This document shows positions 6,355 through 13,666 of a DNA stretch of 17,477 nt, piece after piece. Position 1 is the first letter of the stretch. Each line of letters begins with the position of its first letter. This stretch comes from Oscillospiraceae bacterium (lineage in GTDB: Bacteria; Bacillota; Clostridia; Oscillospirales; Ruminococcaceae). The stretch spans positions 1-17,477 of the forward strand of contig JAEDJF010000025.1 in NCBI GenBank assembly GCA_016296485.1, in the 5' to 3' direction. Position numbers and translations under genes: made by a program. Below the pieces are notes generated by a model. It did not search any database and had not been told where the DNA came from. It worked only from the letters and a program-made list of their open reading frames with translations.

Positions 6355-7212
6355 ATGCTGGATTTGACTTTTTCTTGGAATAATATAATGAACGTGTTGA
6401 AAACTTTCGGCCCCGCCGATTTTATCGACATCGTTATAGTTGCCTTCCTGTTTTATAAAGCCCTGCGTTTCGCGTCCAACAGCCGAGCCGGACAGCTTAT
6501 GAAAGGTATTTTCCTGCTGCTTGTGCTCTATCTTTTCGCGGCGGAATTCGATTTCAGCAGTACCTCCTATCTCCTTGAACAGATTTTCAGCTTCGGGGTG
6601 ATAGCGATGGTTGTCGTGTTCCAGCCGGAGCTTCGTCACGCCCTCGAAAGCATGGGCAAGTCGAAAATTTCAAACCTTGCTTTTTTCAACAATGAGCATC
6701 TTGACGATGAAACCCTGATGAAAAAATGTATAGCGAAAGTGGTTGACGGCGTCGCCGAGCTTTCAAAACACAACGTCGGCGCCCTTATCGTATTTGAGCG
6801 CGAGACGAAGCTCGGCGAAATAATCGCTACCGGAACCATCGTCAACGCCGATCCGAGCAAGGAGCTCATCGGAAATATCTTTTTCCACAACGCCCCTCTC
6901 CACGACGGCGCAACGATAATCCGCGGCGGAAGGATATACGCTTCCGGCTGTTTCCTGCCGCTTTCCGAAAACTATGACATCAGCAATATGCTCGGAACGC
7001 GCCACCGCGCCGCCCTCGGTATGAGCGAAAACAGCGACGCCGTCGTCGTCGTCGTTTCGGAAGAAACGGGTACAATCACAATGGCGGTGAACGGCGTGCT
7101 CAACCGGGAGCTTGACCCCGTTACGCTCAAAAGAAAGCTCGAAGAGCTTCTCATAAACGAAAAACCCGAGTCTAAAAGGAATAAAAAAGGCGAAGGGAGC
7201 AAGGAAGAATGA
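6355..7212 (+). CDS. cdaA: Diadenylate cyclase CdaA
   Basis: A 285-aa membrane diadenylate cyclase that condenses two ATP into cyclic di-AMP, the messenger controlling potassium and osmolyte balance and cell-wall homeostasis in Firmicutes. Seen: three N-terminal hydrophobic segments (about 22-38, 49-64, 76-90), then the DAC domain. Its hallmark motifs are PLHDGATIIR (Asp184-Gly185-Ala186) and GTRHRAALG (Arg216-His217-Arg218). Length is close to the usual 270-290 aa. A charged Lys/Glu-rich tail ends the protein. The ATG at 6355 follows GGAGAAGGG. The stop overlaps the cdaR start (ATGA), indicating translational coupling. The third gene of the common cluster, glmM, is not next to it. Confidence 0.96.
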   Translation: MLDLTFSWNNIMNVLKTFGPADFIDIVIVAFLFYKALRFASNSRAGQLMKGIFLLLVLYLFAAEFDFSSTSYLLEQIFSFGVIAMVVVFQPELRHALESMGKSKISNLAFFNNEHLDDETLMKKCIAKVVDGVAELSKHNVGALIVFERETKLGEIIATGTIVNADPSKELIGNIFFHNAPLHDGATIIRGGRIYASGCFLPLSENYDISNMLGTRHRAALGMSENSDAVVVVVSEETGTITMAVNGVLNRELDPVTLKRKLEELLINEKPESKRNKKGEGSKEE

Positions 7213-8468
7213 AAATTAAAAGCGGTTTTATGAAAGATAAAAGAGTGCTCGCCGCTGTTTCGCTGATTGCCTCGTTTATTCTTTGGCTGATAATTTCAAC
7301 CGTAATTCGCCCGACCGGCGAAACGACGGTTTCGGGCGTCGGAGTAAATATAAACATACAGTCCGGGCTTCTCAGCGAAATGGGGCTCAGCGCCATTGAG
7401 GGCGGCGAAAGAACCGTCGAAGTGGTTATAAGCGGCTCCCGTTCCGTAATCGGCGGCGTCACCGCGGAGGACATTGTCGTAAGACCATCGCTGTCCGACG
7501 TTTCCGGCGCCGGGACGTATTCCCTTGAACTTGTCGCCGAAAACACAAGCAACAAGGATTTTGAAATCGTTTCGGTTTCCCCGGAAAAAATGACGGTGAA
7601 ATTCGACAAATATGTTGATAAAACGGTTCCGGTTGTCTATTCCGTAACCGGAGAATACAGCGTGCCGGACAATTATCTCCAGGAAGAAATATATGTAACT
7701 CCCTCCGAAATCGTGGTGACCGGTCCGGAAAAGGATATTGAGAATATAAAATCCGCCCGGGTGAGCGCCGAGCTCGAGGGCGAGCACACGGCAACCGTCG
7801 GAATACTCAGCGACATTGAGCTTTTGGACGCCGACGGAAACGTTGTAAACTATAACAGGAACGAAATAAAGACCAGCGCTTCCAGCGCTACGATTTACAT
7901 TCCGATAAAACAGGTGCAGGAACTCCCGATATATTTTGAATATATCAACGTCCCGGAATATTTCGATAAAGCCCAGCTCAAATGCTCCATTTCCCAGGGT
8001 ACCATTGCCGTTGCGGGGGACGAGAGCACCTTGGAAAAATACAGCCAGCTTCTCCTCGGATATATTGACGTAAGAGATATTACCCTCGAAAATTCCAGCT
8101 TTACTCTCCCGGTGGAGCTTCCGGAGGGAATTATCAATCTCGACAATATTGACACGGTAAAGGTTGATTTTGACCTTGAAAATTATATCGAAACAACCTT
8201 CTACACCAGCCAGATAAATATAATAAACGTGCCGAAAGGATATAAAGTAACCTCCAACGCGTACCAGCTGGCGGTTAAGATAATAGGTCCCGCCGACGTG
8301 GTAAATGCAATTTCCGCTAAAGACATTATAGCGCAGGTGGACCTCAGCACCAGAGAAATAACTCAAACCGGTCAGTACCGGGTACAGGCGGACGTTTTCC
8401 TCCCGGGCGGTCAGCTTGCCTGGGCGGAGGGGTCATATTCCGTAACGGTAACGGTAAAGAAACAGTAA
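7209..8468 (+). CDS. cdaR: YbbR-domain protein CdaR, regulator of CdaA
   Basis: A 419-aa protein with a short cytoplasmic N-terminus, one transmembrane helix (about residues 13-31) and an extracytoplasmic part made of four YbbR-like repeats (roughly 35-115, 120-205, 225-315, 325-417). Repeat marks are the recurring pattern of a valine/glycine-rich strand followed by V-x-GP (TGPEKDIENIKSA, IGPADVVNAISA). Known: CdaR binds CdaA at the membrane and adjusts its cyclase activity. The ATG overlaps the cdaA stop by 4 nt, so expression is coupled. A terminator follows shortly after the TAA stop. Confidence 0.92.
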   Translation: MKIKSGFMKDKRVLAAVSLIASFILWLIISTVIRPTGETTVSGVGVNINIQSGLLSEMGLSAIEGGERTVEVVISGSRSVIGGVTAEDIVVRPSLSDVSGAGTYSLELVAENTSNKDFEIVSVSPEKMTVKFDKYVDKTVPVVYSVTGEYSVPDNYLQEEIYVTPSEIVVTGPEKDIENIKSARVSAELEGEHTATVGILSDIELLDADGNVVNYNRNEIKTSASSATIYIPIKQVQELPIYFEYINVPEYFDKAQLKCSISQGTIAVAGDESTLEKYSQLLLGYIDVRDITLENSSFTLPVELPEGIINLDNIDTVKVDFDLENYIETTFYTSQINIINVPKGYKVTSNAYQLAVKIIGPADVVNAISAKDIIAQVDLSTREITQTGQYRVQADVFLPGGQLAWAEGSYSVTVTVKKQ

Positions 8469-8477
8469 AACAAGCTG

Positions 8478-8512
8478 AAAAGGCTCAGGCAACGCTTTGA
8501 GCCTTTTCCTTT
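8478..8512 (+). terminator. Rho-independent terminator after cdaR
   Basis: AAAAGGCTCA (8478-8487) pairs exactly with TGAGCCTTTT (8498-8507) around a 10-nt loop, followed by CCTTTTATT. The T-run is interrupted by CC, so termination may be partial. No promoter is obvious between it and the next gene (8513-8537). Confidence 0.75.
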
Positions 8513-8537
8513 TATTAAATCATAGGGAGCAGCAAAA

Positions 8538-10112
8538 ATGCCGATTATAGTTTCCGAAATAAGAATATTGCCGGACGAGCCGCGCGAAAAAGCTTTTGAA
8601 AAAGCCCTTTCCCTTCTTCGGGTTAAGCCTTCGCCCTCCGTCAAGACGGAGATCGCTAAAATTTCCGTTGACGCGCGGCATAAAGACAGGGTTTCCCTCG
8701 TTTGCTCCGTGGCTGTGAGCTGCGACGGCGAGGAAAAGATCGCCGAGCGCAGCAAGGCGAAAAACGTCGTACTCAGAAAAATATCTCCGGAGATTATACC
8801 GGTGCTCAAAAATGAGCCGAAGTCCCGCCCGGTTATAATCGGCTTCGGTCCTGCGGGAATGTTTGCGGGGCTCTATCTTGCAAGAGCCGGCGCAAGACCT
8901 ATAATATTTGAACGCGGCGCCGCCGTTGACGAAAGGGCGTCTGCCGTTGAAAACTATTGGAACGGCGGCAAGCTCGACGAACGCTCCAACGTGCAGTTCG
9001 GCGAGGGCGGCGCCGGAACCTTCAGCGACGGCAAGCTCACCACGAGGATAAACGACCCACGCTGCGACTTTATTTTAAAGGAACTCGAAAAACACGGCGC
9101 CCCCTCCGAGATACTTACGAAAGCTAAGCCCCATATCGGAACGGACAGGCTTCGCGGCGTTGTAAAAAGCATAAGGGAAGAAATAATTTCCCTCGGCGGC
9201 GAGCTCCATTTTCTGTCCGAGGTAACGGATATAGGCGTTAAAAACGGGAAAGCCGTTTCCGTAACGGTGAACGGCGACAGCTTTCCGGCGGAAAACATAA
9301 TACTCGCCGCCGGTCACAGCGCAAGGGACACCTTTGCGATGCTCAAAACGAAGGGCGCGCTGATGGAGGCAAAGCCCTTTTCCGTCGGAGTCCGAATTGA
9401 GCACCTTCAGTCTGATATAAACCGTGCTCAATACGGCAAATATGCGGAAAACCCGGCGCTCGGAGCCGCCGACTACCAGCTTTCGTACCAGGTGGACGGG
9501 CGCTGCGCCTATACTTTCTGTATGTGTCCCGGGGGCTACGTCGTCCCTTCGGCAAATAAAGCGGAAACCGTTGTGACTAACGGAATGAGCTGCTTCGCAA
9601 GGGACGGCAAGAACGCCAACGCTGCCCTCGTCTGCTCCGTTTCCGCCGACGACTTCGGCGGGGACCCCTTTAAAGCTATGGCTTTCCAGGAACAGCTTGA
9701 GCACAGCGCGTATTTGCTCGGCGGCGGAAAGGCGCCCGCCGAGACCGTCGGGTCGTTCCTAAATGGCGGCGCGGCGGAGTTTGGAAAGGTCGAGCCGACC
9801 TACGCAAGGGGAGTATCCGAAGCGTCCCTTGCGGAACTTTTCCCTGGGGAAATAACTTCCGTGCTCAAAAAAGGAATACTCCAGTTTGACCGAAAGCTCC
9901 GGGGCTTCGCCGACCCGGAGGCGGTCCTTACAGGGCCTGAAACCCGCACCAGCTCCCCGGTAAGGATAGTGAGAAATAAAGACTCACTGGAGGCTGTTGG
10001 AATCGACGGGCTTTTCCCCTGTGCCGAGGGGGCGGGCTACGCCGGCGGAATTATGAGCGCCGCGGCGGACGGAGTACGCTGCGCGGAAATGGTGCTCAAA
10101 AAATATATGTGA
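8538..10112 (+). CDS. COG2509-type FAD-dependent dehydrogenase of unknown substrate
   Basis: A 524-aa flavoprotein of the uncharacterised NAD(P)/FAD-dependent oxidoreductase group (COG2509). Seen: an N-terminal domain of about 95 residues carrying the usual KAFEKALSLL pattern, then a Rossmann dinucleotide-binding motif VIIGFGPAGMFAGLYLARAG (Gly102, Gly104, Gly107) ending at the ribose-binding Glu in IFERG. After it come VQFGEGGAGTFSDGKLTTR (152-170), typical of this group, a second FAD motif AAGHSARD, and a C-terminal PCAEGAGYAGGIMSAAADG flavin-contact segment. Length fits the family. The substrate and pathway are unknown. The ATG follows AGGGAGC. With no visible promoter of its own, it may depend on read-through of the terminator behind cdaR. 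A GNAT gene follows after 12 nt. Confidence 0.87.
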   Translation: MPIIVSEIRILPDEPREKAFEKALSLLRVKPSPSVKTEIAKISVDARHKDRVSLVCSVAVSCDGEEKIAERSKAKNVVLRKISPEIIPVLKNEPKSRPVIIGFGPAGMFAGLYLARAGARPIIFERGAAVDERASAVENYWNGGKLDERSNVQFGEGGAGTFSDGKLTTRINDPRCDFILKELEKHGAPSEILTKAKPHIGTDRLRGVVKSIREEIISLGGELHFLSEVTDIGVKNGKAVSVTVNGDSFPAENIILAAGHSARDTFAMLKTKGALMEAKPFSVGVRIEHLQSDINRAQYGKYAENPALGAADYQLSYQVDGRCAYTFCMCPGGYVVPSANKAETVVTNGMSCFARDGKNANAALVCSVSADDFGGDPFKAMAFQEQLEHSAYLLGGGKAPAETVGSFLNGGAAEFGKVEPTYARGVSEASLAELFPGEITSVLKKGILQFDRKLRGFADPEAVLTGPETRTSSPVRIVRNKDSLEAVGIDGLFPCAEGAGYAGGIMSAAADGVRCAEMVLKKYM

Positions 10113-10124
10113 GACGCCGCCGCC

Positions 10125-10558
10125 GTGGTATCTATACGCCATTTTGAGCACGGCGAATGGCAGACGCTGAAAGATAACTACGCCGATATTCCAAAAGAGG
10201 ACATCAAAAAAATGATTGACGACTGGAATGCTCTTGATTATAACGGTAATTATTTTGAGATGTTCGCTGTGGATTCCGACGGAAAAACCGCAGGGGCTGT
10301 ATCTCTTTATAAACAGGGCAATGAAATGGAGGTCGGTCCGCTTATTTTTCAGGAGCACAGGGGGAAGGGCTATGGGCTTGAAGCGGTCAGATTGGTCCTT
10401 GAAAAAGCGAAAAACTACGGCTGTAAAACTGCGGTGGCACATATAAGAAAAGACAATATTCCGAGCCTTGGGCTCCATAAAAACTTGGCTTTGCTTTCAG
10501 AAAGGAATATGTGAATTCCAAAGGCTTTGAAATGGTCGAGCTCGCGAAAAACCTTTAA
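10125..10558 (+). pseudogene. GNAT family N-acetyltransferase, one-base frameshift near its 3' end
   Basis: A small GNAT acetyltransferase that would transfer acetyl from acetyl-CoA to an unknown amine. Seen: the N-terminal SIRHFEHGEWQTLKDN, an acetyl-CoA pyrophosphate loop EHRGKGYGLEA (78-87, the Q/R-x-x-G-x-G/A motif), and HIRKDNIPSLGLHKNL before the break. As written, the frame ends with ALLSERNM and a TGA at 10512-10514. The next frame continues with GFAFRKEYVNSKGF and MVELAKNL to a TAA at 10556-10558, which is the C-terminus expected for this family. Adding one G in CTTGG at 10484-10488 restores a 144-aa protein. It could be a real mutation or a sequencing or assembly error in a short G run. 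The start is GTG at 10125 with no good ribosome site, so it may be coupled to the upstream gene. Confidence 0.8.
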
Positions 10559-10612
10559 AGCTATTTATATGCCAAAACTTCAAAAAAATATTAAAAAAAT
10601 TCGCTAAACCCC

Positions 10613-10641
10613 TTGATTTTTATAAGCGTTTTTAGTATAAT
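10613..10641 (+). promoter_or_regulatory. Strong promoter of tRNA-Ser
   Basis: TTGATT (10613-10618), 17-nt spacer, perfect TATAAT (10636-10641). The transcript should start near 10648, giving a 5' leader of about 39 nt to be removed by RNase P. The stretch 10559-10612 holds no gene and no clear terminator for the GNAT gene. Confidence 0.75.
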
Positions 10642-10686
10642 AAACAAGCGCTGTGATAAAACAGCCATTTTGCTTGAGCAAATCTT

Positions 10687-10779
10687 GGAGATGTCGCCTA
10701 GATTGGTCGAGGGCGCGCGACTGGAAATCGCGTAGGGGTCAAAAGCCTCTCAAGAGTTCGAATCTCTTCATCTCCGCCA
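10687..10779 (+). tRNA. tRNA-Ser(GGA)
   Basis: A 93-nt class II tRNA. The acceptor stem GGAGATG (10687-10693) pairs with CATCTCC (10769-10775), followed by discriminator G and an encoded CCA (10777-10779). The anticodon stem CGCGA/TCGCG encloses loop CTGGAAA with anticodon GGA (10723-10725), reading UCC and UCU. A long variable arm (about 10731-10751) is the serine hallmark. The T arm is AAGAG-TTCGAAT-CTCTT. It has its own promoter and terminator. Confidence 0.97.
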
Positions 10780-10780
10780 G

Positions 10781-10813
10781 AAATCCTTCTGCCAAACGGC
10801 AGAAGGATTTTTT
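10781..10813 (+). terminator. Rho-independent terminator after tRNA-Ser
   Basis: AAATCCTTCTGCC (10781-10793) pairs with GGCAGAAGGATTT (10798-10810) around AAAC, ending in six T. It starts 2 nt after the CCA end and lies 27 nt before the U32 gene, which shows no promoter of its own. Confidence 0.9.
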
Positions 10814-10840
10814 CGTAGTATAAGAAAGGAGGCGTAGCCT

Positions 10841-12877
10841 TTGCCGGAAATTTTAGCCCCGGTAGGGGGAAGGGACCAGCTTATCGCCGCGGTATGCTCC
10901 GGGGCGGATGCCGTTTATCTCGGCGCGAAGAATTTTAACGCAAGAAGAAACGCGAGCAATTTCGGCGAAGCAGAGCTCTCTGAAATAGTTTCTTATTGCC
11001 ACGCAAGGGACGTAAAGGTCCACGTTACCCTCAACACCCTTGTGATGGATTCGGAAATTCCCGACCTTGTTGAGGAGATAAAATATGTTGCCGAAAGCGG
11101 CGCGGACGCTGTGATAGTCCAAGACCTTGGCGTGGCTAAACTCGTTCGGGAGTATTGCCCCACTATGGAGCTTCACGCCTCCACCCAGATGACGATACAT
11201 GACCTTGCGGGAGCCCGGGAGGCGGAACGCCTCGGCTTTTCAAGGGTTGTTCTTTCAAGGGAGCTTTCATTTGATGAGATAAAATCCATTGCCGATGCTT
11301 CGGATATTGAGCTCGAAGTATTTATCCATGGCGCTCTTTGTATGTGTATGTCCGGCGCCTGCTACCTTTCGTCAATGCTCGGCGGAAGAAGCGGCAACCG
11401 CGGACTTTGTGCCCAGCCCTGCCGCCTTGACTTTCGCTTCGGAGAGAAGGACCACGCCCTCTCATTAAAAGATATGTCCCATATTGACTATATCCAAAAG
11501 CTCGCAGAAGCCGGCGTGTGCTCTTTTAAAATCGAAGGAAGAATGAAACGCCCGGAGTACGTTGCGGCCGCCGTAACGGCTTGCAGGGCGGCTCTCGCCG
11601 GGGAAAAGCCGGATACCGAAACCCTCCGCGCCGTTTTCTCCCGCCAGGGGTTCACCGACGGATATATGAAAGGCGAGCGCGGCGCGGATATGTTCGGCTA
11701 CCGAAGCCACGACGACGTGACCGCCGCCGATAAGGTGCTTAAAAATCTGACCCGGCTTTACAAAGACGAGCCGAAAAAAGTGCACCTTGAAATGTCTCTT
11801 GAAATCTCCGAAACGGCGCCGTCGCTTCTTAAAGTGAGCGACGGAGAAAATACGGTTTCGGTGAGCGGAAACGTCTGCGAACGGGCGCTTAAAACGCCCA
11901 CGGACGGCGAGATGGCAAAGCGCTATCTCTCAAAAACCGGTGGCACGCCTTTTTACCTTGAAAAGCTGGAGTTTTCCGCCGAGGGCGAGCCGGCAATTTC
12001 CGCCGGGGAGCTCAATGAGCTGCGCCGAAAAGCGCTCTCCGAGCTCCTTGAAATTCGCGAAAGGGTAACGCCCCATTGTTTCGTGCCCTTCGACCTTCCG
12101 AAAATCGAAAAGTATTCGCCGATAGATGCTCCGAAGTTGCGCCTTCGCGCCGAAAAATTTGAGCAGGTGAATTTTGAAAACGACGCCGAAGCCGTGATTC
12201 TTTCCATATCCGAGATTGAGCACCACCCGGAAGCAATAGCGCTTTTCGGCGAAAGGCTTTTCGCCGAGCTTCCGTCCCTCGTTTTCCCGAAGGACCAGCC
12301 GATACTCGAAAAGCGGCTTAGGGCTTTGAAAGCCGCCGGAGTGAACGACGTTTACTGCGAAAACATCGGAGCGCTAGAAATAGCCGAGGAGGCGGGAATG
12401 ACCCTTCACGGCGGACATGGGCTCAATGTTCTCAACACCTTGGCGCTGAACGAATACGAAAATCTTGGTCTTTCCGACGCAACCGTTTCCTTTGAGCTTT
12501 CTGCCGCAAAAATAAAGCGGCTCGGCGGCGAAATTTGCCGGGGAATCCTCGGCTACGGTTTTTTGCCGCTTATGCGGACAAGAGCCTGTCCGCTTAAAAA
12601 GCCCGGCGGCTGCGGAAAATGCCCGGGAACCGGAAAAATAAAGGACAGAATGGGTAAGGAATTTACCTATCTTTGCTTCGAGCGGAAATTCGGCACCCTC
12701 CTCAACAGTCTTCCCCTTTGGGTGGCGGATAAGGAAATCGGCGGAATTGATTTTGTGACTCTTTATTTCACAACCGAGAGCACGAGACGCTGCGAGGAAG
12801 TTTACCGCAGCTTTTCGAAAGGTCTCCCTGCGGACTGCGAAAAAACGAACGGACTTTATTTTAGGGAACTGCTATAA
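10841..12877 (+). CDS. U32 family protein with DUF3656 (RlhA/YdcP-like)
   Basis: A 678-aa member of the U32 family. Seen: an N-terminal TIM-barrel-like region (ILAPVGGRDQLIAAVCSGAD), the U32 signature E-x-F-x-H-G-x-L-C with Cys167, Cys169 and Cys174 in ALCMCMSGACYLS, then GNRGLCAQPCR (Cys190, Cys194) and FKIEGRMKRPEYVA. The DUF3656-type middle region follows, and a C-terminal Cys group RACPLKKPGGCGKCPG. Annotated as peptidases, such proteins are now known in Escherichia coli as hydroxylation factors: RlhA (YdcP, about 650 aa, with DUF3656) for 23S rRNA C2501 and TrhP (YegQ) for tRNA U34. Length and DUF3656 favour the RlhA type, by inference. The start is TTG at 10841 with AAGGAGG 8 nt upstream. 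It lies directly behind tRNA-Ser and its terminator, with no separate promoter seen. Confidence 0.88.
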   Translation: MPEILAPVGGRDQLIAAVCSGADAVYLGAKNFNARRNASNFGEAELSEIVSYCHARDVKVHVTLNTLVMDSEIPDLVEEIKYVAESGADAVIVQDLGVAKLVREYCPTMELHASTQMTIHDLAGAREAERLGFSRVVLSRELSFDEIKSIADASDIELEVFIHGALCMCMSGACYLSSMLGGRSGNRGLCAQPCRLDFRFGEKDHALSLKDMSHIDYIQKLAEAGVCSFKIEGRMKRPEYVAAAVTACRAALAGEKPDTETLRAVFSRQGFTDGYMKGERGADMFGYRSHDDVTAADKVLKNLTRLYKDEPKKVHLEMSLEISETAPSLLKVSDGENTVSVSGNVCERALKTPTDGEMAKRYLSKTGGTPFYLEKLEFSAEGEPAISAGELNELRRKALSELLEIRERVTPHCFVPFDLPKIEKYSPIDAPKLRLRAEKFEQVNFENDAEAVILSISEIEHHPEAIALFGERLFAELPSLVFPKDQPILEKRLRALKAAGVNDVYCENIGALEIAEEAGMTLHGGHGLNVLNTLALNEYENLGLSDATVSFELSAAKIKRLGGEICRGILGYGFLPLMRTRACPLKKPGGCGKCPGTGKIKDRMGKEFTYLCFERKFGTLLNSLPLWVADKEIGGIDFVTLYFTTESTRRCEEVYRSFSKGLPADCEKTNGLYFRELL

Positions 12878-12911
12878 AAAATCCCCGGAACTTTGGTTCC
12901 GGGGATTTTTA
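12877..12911. terminator. Bidirectional terminator between U32 gene and membrane protein gene
   Basis: ATCCCCGGAAC (12881-12891) pairs with GTTCCGGGGAT (12896-12906) around TTTG, with A-run before and T-run after, so it works for both convergent genes. It begins at the last base of the U32 stop codon. Confidence 0.9.
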
Positions 12912-12920
12912 AAATTCATT

Positions 12921-13475
12921 TTATTTTTCCGCAGCAGTTTTGTCCGAGGCGTAGGATGCGCCGTCGTATTTTTTATAGAACTGCCACATTAAAATGAGAA
13001 GCATCGCTTCGCAGTAAAGGTCGGCGGCAACAATGAGGTAATAAACAATGCCGTGAACGCCGGCGGCGTGGGCGATTATTTCGATAATTGTGACCGTAAT
13101 GTCTATCCACATATGGGAAATGAAATGGTGTTCCATATGCTCGTCGCCGGTGCGGTGCGCAAGAATAGCATAGCGGGTGCACATCAGATAGAGCACTACG
13201 CAAAAAGCGCAAAGGGGAAGAAGAACGAAAAGGTGTCCGACGTCAACAAAGAGCATAACCGCGCAAAGCACCGCGCTTATGAGAGCGACAATGGACGAAA
13301 ATCTGAATCCGCCGTCTTTTTTGTTGAGAATAAAAAGACCCAAAGCCATCAAAGCGTAGCCCACAAGGTCAAGGATTATTCCCTCCGTCTTGAAAATGAG
13401 GTTCAGCGGAAGAAGCATTAGGATGATACCGATTATTACGGGGATTGTCCCGTTAAGACGAAGTTTTCTCTGCAT
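12921..13475 (-). CDS. Six-helix integral membrane protein of unknown function
   Basis: A 184-aa protein I do not recognise. Hydrophobic segments at about residues 10-28, 32-51, 60-78, 80-100, 122-140 and 142-166 suggest six membrane helices. A histidine-rich loop or helix start lies between helices four and five (His107, His113, His116, His117, His121 in HRTGDEHMEHHFISH). The C-terminus is short, polar and probably cytoplasmic (KKYDGASYASDKTAAEK). General shape recalls the small DUF308/HdeD-like membrane proteins, but this is only an impression. The ATG at 13475 was preferred over TTG at 13484, because the AAAGGAA ribosome site is about 11 nt from the former and only 2 nt from the latter. 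It is monocistronic, with its own promoter and a shared terminator. Confidence 0.75.
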   Translation of the reverse strand: MQRKLRLNGTIPVIIGIILMLLPLNLIFKTEGIILDLVGYALMALGLFILNKKDGGFRFSSIVALISAVLCAVMLFVDVGHLFVLLPLCAFCVVLYLMCTRYAILAHRTGDEHMEHHFISHMWIDITVTIIEIIAHAAGVHGIVYYLIVAADLYCEAMLLILMWQFYKKYDGASYASDKTAAEK

Positions 13476-13525
13476 TTTAAACAAGTTCCTTTTGATGTTA
13501 TAATAATTAAAAATGTCCGCATATA

Positions 13526-13554
13526 TTTATAACATTTTTTATAAATAAAAGCAA
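13526..13554 (-). promoter_or_regulatory. Extended -10 promoter of the six-helix membrane protein gene
   Basis: On the minus strand TTGCTT (13549-13554), 17-nt spacer, TATAAA (13526-13531), with TG one base before the -10 (TGTTATAAA), an extended -10. The transcript start is expected near 13519, about 44 nt before the ATG. Confidence 0.6.
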
Positions 13555-13604
13555 CAGCTTTTGAGCGAAATCCATTGGAGATTATTTTTAAAATAACAAT
13601 AATA

Positions 13605-13633
13605 TTGAAAAAATCTTGAAATTCATATATAAT
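13605..13633 (+). promoter_or_regulatory. Promoter of the ABC-F gene
   Basis: TTGAAA (13605-13610), 17-nt spacer, perfect TATAAT (13628-13633). The leader of about 27 nt is too short for the upstream-peptide attenuators that control many antibiotic-resistance ABC-F genes. GGGG-AAA-CCCC (13655-13665), just before the ATG, could fold over part of the ribosome site. Confidence 0.65.
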
Positions 13634-13666
13634 ATATAAGATTGTATGAAAGGAGGGGAAACCCCG

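Noticed and set aside
7296..8366. 356-codon open frame antisense to cdaR
   Set aside because: It lies wholly inside cdaR, shows no family motifs, and no promoter or ribosome site supports it.
13053..13421. Open frame antisense to the six-helix membrane protein
   Set aside because: The minus-strand product has a coherent membrane topology, promoter, ribosome site and terminator. The plus frame is highly polar and featureless.
13582..13596. AT-only palindrome TTATTTT-T-AAAATAA between divergent promoters
   Set aside because: Its composition is entirely A/T in an AT-rich gap, so chance is a sufficient explanation.
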